From Euborellia annulipes (taxonomy: Eukaryota > Arthropoda > Insecta > Dermaptera > Anisolabididae), in the NCBI GenBank assembly GCA_023213315.1, contig JAKCPI010010880.1, positions 186,001 through 250,000 of the forward strand: a DNA stretch of 64,000 nt, read 5' to 3'. The position numbers and the translations under genes were made by a program. Each line of letters opens with the position of its first letter. Position 1 is the stretch's first letter. This document shows positions 55,978 to 64,000 of the stretch, one piece after another. Under the pieces are notes generated by a model. The model searched no databases. It saw only the letters and a list, made by a program, of their open reading frames with translations, and had not been told where the DNA came from.

Positions 55978-56735
55978 TCTTGTGTGACTGGCGCACAGCA
56001 CACAACTTTCTCTTACCCTTCGGCAAATGAAAGTTGTCTACTGTGCTTGCCACACCAGATTTTTTGAGTCGATATATATTTAGTTTCCCATAACACCTTA
56101 GTTCCGAACTTGACCACTTGCATTTCATAAGTAAAAAACTGAAATACATCAGTAAAGTGTACTTCAAACAATTTTCACGAAAAATTTTACTAATATACTT
56201 TTTGAAGGGCGTCTAAAAAGTAGTTGATTTATGAATTTTAATCATAATCGTTGTAGCCAATTTTGAGAAAATCGGAAAAAAGTGAAAAAATCTTAACCTT
56301 TTTCTACGAAGTACAAGAGTAAAGTGTGCTTCAAAAGATTTCAAGGGCAAAATGAGAATATACATTTTAAAGAGCATGTATAAAATAATTGATTTTTGAA
56401 TTTTAATCAATATCGTTGCATGAAATTTTGAGAAAATCGAAAAAAAAACTGAAAAAGTACATCAGTATAGTACTAGTACTCTTTTGCCGATTTTGATTAA
56501 AAGCTTATTTTGAGTGTCCGAGAGGGTAGTTAATTTAAATATAAAATTTCAATCTGGTAGCTCAATTCCTTCATGATTAAAATCATAATACACACAGACA
56601 GACAGACAGACCACTTTTTTGACTCAGGGGACCTCAAAACATGTATATCCATCTAAATCCCGACATCGAATTTTTGACATGATCGCAATACTTTCTCTCT
56701 ATATATTTCATATATAGGGTAAGAGAAAGTAAAAA
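55978..56735 (-). repeat. Family A, full-length copy (758 bp)
   Basis: The order is the same as at 54641, with TGTGTGACTGGCGCACAGCA at one end and TATAGGGTAAGAGAAAGT at the other. A segment near 56160-56290 differs and partly repeats (GTACTTCAAA, GTGCTTCAAAAGATTTC). Confidence 0.85.
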
Positions 56736-58915
56736 TTATGACCCTTCCATGATCTACCAAAATTTTATTCCTTTTCGAATTTTTTATTTTGTCACTCCCA
56801 TAAATCCACTTTATTAAATATCATTTAATTATTTTTCCTGCCTCGGATTCTCCCGGTCCCGCCATCAATGAGTAAAAATAAGATTCATAAATACAACAAT
56901 ATTTTAAGATGGGAAAAGAATGATTCAATAATATTATTTTGGTAGGAATAGTAAACATTATTTATTCATAACAAACACGGAATCTTATGGGATAAACATA
57001 AGAATGATTCATTCATTCTTTCATGTTAAATTTGTTAATAGCTAAATATATTGAAATATGTCATTCTTAATTCAGTCAATTCTTAAAACTTTTTAAATAT
57101 AATTAGTGAACATTTTATTAATCTTTTAATATTTCATGCGGGTTAATCTTGAAAATTAACTTCCTTGAAAACAATTGAATTTTTTTTAGTGATTCATACT
57201 ATTTTTGATTTTTAAATTTTTTAATTTCTCTTACCCTATATATGAAATATATAGAGATAAAGTAATATTTAAATTTAATTTATTGTCTTTCTTTTTTAGT
57301 TTAAAGCATCATACAAAGCCGTTTTTCATGTGGGGGATGAAAAAATCAAAAAGTTGAATTTTTTCTAATAATTGTGTGACGTTCTAAACTACGAGCCTAT
57401 CTTTTTTTCGGCATCACTCATGAAGTTTCATTTTTTGTTTTTTTTTTCGTGTATCGGGCGGTGGTTCTTCCTCTTTTGAGATTTTATTTATTTTTTTTTT
57501 TAACACACGTTGAAGGCTTTGAAATTTTACACTTAACAATGAAAATTTTCGAAAAACATAAACAGCGGCGATTCCCTAATGACGTTGTGGGAAATGCTCA
57601 ACTAAGGGTGTCCTTAATTTAATCTTTCGTGAGGTTGGACGCCCGTGGACTGTTTTTTAGACACCCCAAAGTGCCGTGCTTGAAACTGAGGGAGCGAGCG
57701 CACTATCTAAATATGCCTCTGAACATAAAAAAATAATAGGTGCTTATGGCAATATTTTTTTAAAACGTTTCTCATTCTAACGTTATTCACTTCTGGGTAT
57801 TTAAATTGTATTGGCTATTAATTTTAAATAATAAAATCTAAATCCCCGATTCAATAAAAAAGAAACCTATCCTAGTAGCAATTTTTTCTCCAAAAATGAT
57901 CTTTGTTTCAATAATAAATTTCCCCTTGGCCTAGCTAAGAAAGTGAAATAATTAGACCCTCCCAAAAATAACGGCTGATTTTCATTAAATATCTTTCCTT
58001 TCCTTAAACTTGTAAGATTGAATGAGTCAACTCCAGATGGAGTGGCAACTTTTTGAATATAAACTTATTTTATAATCTTTATGAACTGTGGGTCACAGTT
58101 TCTTCCCTCGAACACACATGGGGGGCCGAACACATCTGGTGTGTTCGATCCCCTGGGCGACACTGATTATTTATTTATTTTAGCTTTAAAAATATATCTT
58201 TCAAGAAAAATAATATTTTTCTTTTTGGGGCAATGATTTAAAGGAAGAATAAAGATATAAGGTCAAGGTTAGATAAATATTAAATTTTTTTCATAATAAT
58301 AAATATTTAAATGAACCACTTCCAAAAGAGATAAAAGACCATTATAGAAACGGAGTGTCTGATAAAATAAATATCTGTGATATAAATTCAAATGGTGAAT
58401 AATTTTTGTTGTTTTTACATAAAACTTCAATAAAATAAAAATAATTAATTATTAATAAATAATCTTTAAAGCCCGGATGATTCATAAATAAAGATCGTAA
58501 CGATTGTAAAAATGAAATAAGAAAAGCGTGTGAATTATAAATTATTCATTTTTACTTTTTTTTTTTTTTATAAATTCTAATTTAAATAATTTCATTTTAA
58601 TCGAATATTTTTATCACTTTCCAAAAATTTACAAAAATTAAAAAGCTATGAGAATATGTTTTGAATTCACTTAACAAATTTACTCATGAAATTACACTTT
58701 CGGGGATTCATGGGCCTGGATAAACAGTTCTATAATTAGGGCTCATATTAAAAAGTTTCAATTTACGCTCCCTCCTCTCAACTCGAAAAATTGTTTATGG
58801 ACCGAAACTCCTCAAACTACGCTGATTTTTTGGCAAGGGTGTAGGAAGGGAAAAACAAAAAATAAAATTTTTTCTTTAGTAGACTGAAATTAGCGATCTA
58901 TCATAATTTAAATAA
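56736..58915. other. Gene-poor stretch
   Basis: No exon or complete repeat is supported. A short family A hairpin fragment lies at 57226-57262. The segment 57400-57720 is less AT-rich and holds a 27-codon frame from an ATG at 57558, but nothing identifies it. Confidence 0.5.
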
Positions 58916-58917
58916 AC

Positions 58918-58995
58918 GAGTGCGGTACTGTGGTCCAGTAGTAGGGCATGTTGAGCGTAAATCGACAGATCCGTGGTGCAACTCCCGGCGGTACC
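58918..58995 (+). repeat. Weak tRNA-like segment
   Basis: GTGGTCCAGTAGTAGGGCAT resembles an A box and GGTGCAACTCCCGG a damaged B box. No cloverleaf forms, so it is perhaps an old SINE head. Confidence 0.35.
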
Positions 58996-59241
58996 TACAT
59001 TTTTCGCTTATTTAAATTAATAAATACTTGGTTATATGTTTTTCATTTTTTTATTTTCCCTAAAGAGTTTATTTCCTAATATTTATTATTATTTACATCT
59101 ATATATTTTACTTATTGCGGGCTCCTCTTTCACCACGCGTTCGATACGACAACCAGATTATGAAATTTTATTAGAGCCCCCTCACCACTTCTCGCGAATT
59201 CTTTAAAGTTGTCTTAAGCTGGACGAACCCTAGTAGGGGGT

Positions 59242-59402
59242 CAGTGCTGGATTACGCCTAGGCCCGTGAGGTCCGGACCTAGGGCGGCACGATTTTGAAG
59301 GGCTGCAAAATTTTCGGAATGCCAAATTTTTTGGGACGAAAAAATCTAAGGACGGTTCATCAAACGGAGCCTAGGGCGGCAATAAGCCTAGATCCGGCAC
59401 TG
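59242..59402. mobile_element. 161-bp hAT-like MITE
   Basis: CAGTGCTGGATTACGCCTAG and CCTAGATCCGGCACTG are imperfect inverted ends. The flanks TAGGGGGT and AGGGGGAT suggest an imperfect 7-8 bp duplication. Confidence 0.65.
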
Positions 59403-59529
59403 AGGGGGATATCATCTGGCCCGATGCGGCTCGCTAAAGTAAATATTCTTTAGCACATAGCTGCTTAAACTGAGGGTCGGCGTATCCATTCCCGGGGACC
59501 GAAAAATAATTTTGACATTAACTTTATTG

Positions 59530-59945
59530 TGATGAAGTCAGGAAAAAAAACAAGACGATTGTAGCCAAATATTCTAAATTCTTGAACTCACGGCTGACGT
59601 TTCGGCCCGAGGTCTAGACCATCTTCAGAGCCGGCTGGCAATAATCAAAAAGTGTGGATATTTGCAAAAACAGCGACAACATTCAGCGTGTGGTCTGCTC
59701 ATAGCCTAAGATTTTCTCTACGTCATAGCAAAACGTAGAGAAAATCTTAGGCTATGAGCAGACCACACGCTGAATGTTGTCGCTGTTTTTGCAAATATCC
59801 ACACTTTTTGATTATTGCCAGCCGGCTCTGAAGATGGCCTAGACCTCGGGCCGAAACGTCAGCCGTGAGTTCAAGAATTGAAATAAAAGAATATTTGACT
59901 GCAATCGTCTTGTTTTTTTCCTGGCTCCTTCACAATAAAGCCAAC
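59530..59945. mobile_element. Well-preserved inverted-pair hammerhead element
   Basis: The minus motif is 59628-59596 and the plus motif 59828-59860. Both have CTGAAGA, a stem II of GGCC/GGTC facing GGCC, and GAAACGTC. CGGCT before and AGCCG after the plus motif pair exactly as stem I. The centre is a long mirrored spacer (GTGTGGATATTTGCAAAA, CAGCGACAACATTCAGCGTG) around AAACGTAGAGAAAATC words. The tails end in AGACGATTGTAGCC and its mirror. Confidence 0.9.
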
Positions 59946-60127
59946 AGCCACAGATCTTCATCAACATTAACTTTATGTCATCCAACTTTTCGATTTTACT
60001 CTAATATTTTTATTTATTTTATATCCTAATAAATATGTTCATCTTTATAAAATTGCAAGAGCATTTATTAAAATAACCATTTTTGGTCCTGGAAGTTTAA
60101 GAACCCCTGCCTTAGCATTATATGAAA

Positions 60128-60178
60128 GATCTGGGGAAGAATTGCAATGAATACATCATTCATTGCAATTCTTCCCCA
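60128..60178. repeat. Short perfect hairpin
   Basis: CTGGGGAAGAATTGCAATGA is mirrored exactly across a 10-bp centre. There are no flanking poly-T or gene boundaries to explain it. Confidence 0.7.
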
Positions 60179-60571
60179 GAGACTAGCTTTATACTTCCTT
60201 CACATTTATATTTTAACTCTTTTCTCCGTTCTGGCCCCATTTTTCTCAATCTTAAAATTTCTTATTATGAAACCTAGTTTATAATCAGCACGCTTATCAG
60301 CCCTACATTACATTCTTTTGCAAATTATTTTGTTAAGTTTAACATCCTTAGCATTCAGCATCTTAAATGCAAGACTTTAAAAACATTAACCAACAAATCT
60401 CATTTGGTATACACATGCTAATAAATTTAAAAGTATTTTTTAATCCTTAAATCCTAAATGAATGAAATTCGACATGATATTTCTTAATTATTCTTCTTTA
60501 TTATCTAATATTTCCTGACTTTTTAAGGGGTTTTAGATAATTTTTGACTTAAAAGATGTTTTTCCCTGCAG

Positions 60572-60790
60572 GGATGCAATAAGGAAGTCATCATTGAAAA
60601 GACGTCTTTGAATCGAGTGAAGGGAAGAAAGGGATGCTCTCCATATGTGTGTCCTCAATTCAAGCAAAGGACGGATCTGAGCTTTGTAAAGAGTGATCAG
60701 AAGAAGAATCCAAACATGCTAACAGCAGGTTTAACGACAGAAGAAATATCGTATTGTCATTCAAAGAAATTATTACACCAAGAACAAAAA
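60572..60790 (+). CDS. Isolated internal coding exon of an unidentified plus-strand gene
   Basis: The acceptor TTTCCCTGCAG at 60561-60571 and donor GTGAGT at 60791 enclose 219 nt (73 codons) open in one frame: GCNKEVIIEKTSLNRVKGRK, CSPYVCPQFKQRTDL and GLTTEEISYCHSKKLL are parts of it. It is locally less AT-rich than its surroundings. The exon length is an exact multiple of three. No partner exon is found in the window and I do not recognise the protein. It might be a terminal or cassette exon, or a strong cryptic exon. Confidence 0.5.
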
Positions 60791-61479
60791 GTGAGTATTT
60801 ATGGTGTCTGCAAAATATCGACGGTATAATAATGAAAATATATTTTTTTTTTCTGCTAAAGGGTTATAGTATACATACCAGTATATATATATTTAATTAA
60901 TTAATTGTACCGATGGGTACATGGGGACTTTCCACACTCTGATTCCTAGAGGCATAAAAATGTTAGACAGAAAGATGTCCTTCGTCGTCCTTAATAAAAT
61001 TATGGCCTTCCCTTAACCAAATGAAGCCTATATACATATCATATCTATCTTCTTAATTTAGTTTTCTAGACCTCATTATTATGAATCAGATATTAATATT
61101 CATCAAATACCTCCATTCGGACTTTTCAAGTCATAGTTTATTTAACAAATTTCGTGAGTATTTTTTTATTTTCCTCTTGACTAAACGACTCCTGGCCTCC
61201 GGGAATTAAACTCAAGATCTCCAGCCAAGACGGAGCATCGGTGTGTTTCTATTTGCCCGAGACCACCAGACCATCGACAACACAAACAAAAACTCACTCC
61301 ATATAGGCAGTTAGCTTTGCAATTTCCCCCACAAGTGAGAAGTTTTTATCCAAAAATTTCTCCCATGTTCACCAGCCTGGGGTCCCACATTTTCGTCAGC
61401 CTGGGAACGTTTGATCCTTCAGCGAAGTAAATATACTCACACTTTAGAAATACAAGACATTTTTAAGTTACTGTATACA

Positions 61480-61925
61480 TCGTGGTTTATTTAATAATAC
61501 AAAAATTAATTATAATAAAATAAAACGTTTCGGCTGTTAATTCTGCTGTCAGCATCAGGTAGATGCATACTAATTGAGCAAAAACTGAGTAGTTAGTGCT
61601 TATTGTTCAAAGTAAATTCATTTACCTGTTGAAGGCTACAAAATTAAAAGCCGAAACCAGTGACGGCGCTACGGGGGGGAGGGGGTGAAGTCCTACCCCG
61701 ACAATGGTATCTGCCCCCTTGGATGTCTCCCCCCCAATTTTTTTTTTCTCTGTTGATTTAATCTATATGTATAATGTCCGCCCTTCCTGTTGGCAAGTTT
61801 GCCCCAATCCTGCCCCCCCCCCCCCCATTGAGAAAAAACTGGCGCGGTCACTGGCCCAAACGTTGTATTTTATTGTAATTAATAACACTTTTGTATTATT
61901 ATTTGCTAAAATAAACCAAGATTAT
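61480..61925. mobile_element. Inverted-pair hammerhead-type element with hAT-like insertion in one motif
   Basis: The left arm (GGTTTATTTAATAATACAAA, then the minus motif 61559-61524 with CTGATGC and GAAACGTT) is mirrored by the right arm tail (GTATTATTATTTGCTAAAAT). The right motif is split after GCCGAAAC at 61657 and resumes with AAACGTTG at 61858. Confidence 0.75.
61658..61853. mobile_element. hAT-like MITE, 196 bp
   Basis: The ends CAGTGACGGCGC and GCGCGGTCACTG are inverted with one mismatch; G and C runs lie inside. The flanking 8-mers GCCGAAAC and GCCCAAAC form a target duplication with one change. Confidence 0.8.
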
Positions 61926-63050
61926 GCCAAAAAATGTTTTTTATTTCTAATAACAATAATCGTGAGTCTAAATCAATTAAGCAATACCCACAATTTGTTA
62001 AATACTGTAATTCGTATCTTCTTTGTTTTGTGTTTAAACTTTCTCGCCAAATAGTTTATAAGTAAAATATATGAGAGGATAAATTTATGAAAAAGCTTTT
62101 ATATTTTAGAATTAAATAAACAAATAATACACTAGACTTTTTGTTTCAAGATATGTATTAATTTTAAATTAACACTTCCGACATATTTTCAGAAGTAATT
62201 TATATGATTTAAATGAATAATTATAAAATTATTAGAAATTCCAATATATATAATTTCTTGACATACTTTTGTTTAGTTTCCCATTTATAAACTTTCAATA
62301 TTTTCTTAATCTTACTTGCAAACCTCTCAATATGTTTTATTTTATTCTAAAGTATGTAAATATTAATATAATCAACATTTAACGTCAAAATAGGACAACG
62401 CACTTTTTAAAGGATTCTAACATATTTCTTTTTTCTTGTGAAATAAATCTGATTGAAGTAAGAGGTTGCAATAGCATTTTTAACGGGACTTCTGGTGCTT
62501 GTGAGTTTAGACAGCCCAATTCCCGCGCCATGCCCTCTAGATGTTAATTCACCTAAAACATACTTCACTGCTTATTCCCAAAACTTTTATTGAAAGGACA
62601 ATGATCAATTTAATAGTCATTTAGTGTCCCTGATTGAAACGATGACCTACGCGTGGGTTGGCAAAGATCAAATGTTCATCTAAAGAGAGCTCGAAAGAAG
62701 AAGAAGAACAAGCAATCTTCAAACAGAATCTTATTTCATTACATTTAAAAATTAAATGACCTCATTTCGTGTTGCGCGATTGTTTTAGATTACACAATTT
62801 TAATATATTTTAGAAAAATAAAATTTTTAAAATTTTTTTAGATTGACGACTGATTTGTTAAATACAAAATTTATACAAGTATCAAAACGGATTCACCAAA
62901 CAAAAAAAAAAACAATCCTAATATTTTGAATTTATTTTCTATCACTAAGGTATTTACAAATTGATATAGACAACATTCATTTGCTCTGGGTAATATTTTA
63001 TATTTTGTGTATTTAATAAATAACAACAAACAAAAGACCATAAAGTTAGA
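61926..63050. other. AT-rich stretch without supported features
   Basis: I see no exon with matching borders, tRNA-like head or long inverted repeat here. Confidence 0.5.
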
Positions 63051-63052
63051 CC

Positions 63053-63215
63053 ATGGCCAGGGATCTTTTTATTAGGAAGGAAGTCCAAATAAACTTGCTG
63101 GCCAAATGGTTCAAACGCCCAGGGCCATTGCTGAAAATAATAATAATAATAAGAATCTTGATACACAACTCGGGTTCAAATCCCACTTGCCGTAAAAATT
63201 TTCAAACATTGCCAA
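63053..63215 (+). mobile_element. Possible tRNA-headed SINE
   Basis: The B-box-like CGGGTTCAAATCCCACTTGC at 63171-63190 is preceded by a (AAT)n stretch, with an imperfect A-box-like region near 63100. The ORF over it is not conserved elsewhere in the window. Confidence 0.4.
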
Positions 63216-63609
63216 AGTCTCCTCAGTCTCTCTGTAATTGGAATTAATCTCTATTGAGAAATGGGAAAATTAAAAAAAAAATTAACGAAAAGTCGGCCCC
63301 CTCTCCCCTCCACTCCTGATTGCACTTCAATTTCTCCACCTTTCTTTGTATAATTGCTTGGGGGAAGGGGGGGGGGGTCGGACATTTTGATCTTTTCATT
63401 TTGTTTGAATTTATTTTAAATATTATTAATCATTAAACCATCCTTAAATTAAAGGATCCTATTTAATGCCAAACTGGATAGCCCTTTAAAAAATTTCATA
63501 TCCCCCCCCTCTAGAGAACCATTGTGGTTAAATTAACTAGTGGTTTTGTTTTTTATTCATGTTCCTACAATAGAATTTTTATTTATTCTTATTTTATTAT
63601 CCATTTTAC

Positions 63610-63764
63610 TTTCTCGTACCCTATATATGAAATATATAGGAGAGAAAGTATTGCGATCATGTCAAAAATTCGATGTCGAGATTTTGATGGATATACATGT
63701 TTTGAGGTCCCCTGAGTCCAAAAAAAGTGGGTCCCGCAAATTGGTCTGTGTGTGTGTGTGTGTG

Positions 63765-63798
<34 letters not shown>

Positions 63799-64000
63799 AC
63801 AGATTTTTAGCATGAAGGAGTTGAGCTACCGGGTTGAAATTTTATATTTAACTTAAGTACCTTTGAAGAATCTCAAAATAAGCTTTTGAACAAAATCGGC
63901 CAAAAAGTACTAGTACTTTACTGATGTACTTTTTCAGTTTTTTTCGATTTTCTCAAAATTCCCTCCAAGGATTTTTTTTAAAATTCATAAATTAACTATT
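63610..64000 (+). repeat. Family A copy running off the right edge, with (GT)n expansion
   Basis: The hairpin CTCGTACCCTATATATGAAA...AGAGAAAGTATTGCG and the sequence ATTCGATGTCGAGATTTTG identify the family. At 63746-63797 the GTCTGT-type run of other copies has become a long GT repeat. The small ORFs on both strands are artefacts of this. Confidence 0.85.

Noticed and set aside
57558..57641. 27-codon ATG frame in a less AT-rich patch
   Set aside because: It is too short, with no splice borders or recognised motif; it is mentioned only as content of the gap.
63589..63813. 74-codon frame with a Thr-His repeat
   Set aside because: It is a product of the (GT)n expansion within a family A copy.

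Overview
This is AT-rich, intron-rich animal nuclear DNA packed with transposon debris. Four gene models were rebuilt by splicing exons by hand on GT/AG (one GC/AG) boundaries with preserved reading frame. The protein set, the short AT-rich introns and the repeat types fit an arthropod. A copepod crustacean such as a sea louse is my best guess, but it is inference only and no ribosomal or mitochondrial marker is present.

Layout. (1) 1007-6499, minus strand: first seven coding exons of a TBL3/UTP13-type WD40 protein of the small-subunit processome; its 3' part lies left of the window. (2) 6500-10247: divergent intergenic region holding a near-perfect 1.6 kb palindrome (7431-9026) and a locally GC-richer leader with a short upstream ORF. 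(3) 10248-31737, plus strand: complete 19-coding-exon orthologue of the deubiquitinase USP7/HAUSP, 1132 residues, with catalytic Cys, His and Asp intact. (4) 31738-38131: repeat-filled spacer. (5) 38132-42836, plus strand: complete five-coding-exon DCUN1D3-type protein (343 residues), a membrane-anchored cullin neddylation co-factor. (6) 45690-54601, minus strand: last five coding exons (300 residues) of an unrecognised single-pass membrane protein with a furin-like cysteine-rich segment. (7) 54602-64000: mostly repeats, with one isolated well-bordered plus-strand exon at 60572-60790.

USP7 and DCUN1D3 lie in the same orientation and both act in ubiquitin/NEDD8 control, but they look like independent genes. 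TBL3 is a housekeeping ribosome-biogenesis gene.

The most striking signal is in the repeats. At least fifteen loci carry a hammerhead-ribozyme-like motif: CTGANGA, a stem II hairpin, then GAAACGTC or GAAACGTT. Most loci are head-to-head inverted pairs forming foldback elements of about 0.2-0.7 kb without a recognisable reverse transcriptase. The zero-loop stem III matches the minimalist hammerheads described in Penelope-like retroelements (Cervera and de la Peña 2014). The solo inverted-pair architecture here deserves attention. Other repeats are a TA-flanked MITE family starting CAGTGAGG, hAT-like elements with 8-bp duplications, a TTAA-bounded element, pogo-like and mariner remnants, non-LTR retrotransposon fragments, several tRNA-headed SINE types, a SINE-like family ending in (GAA)n with 12-18 bp duplications, and a roughly 0.8 kb dispersed repeat called 'family A' below. 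Several insertions are nested, so relative ages can be read.
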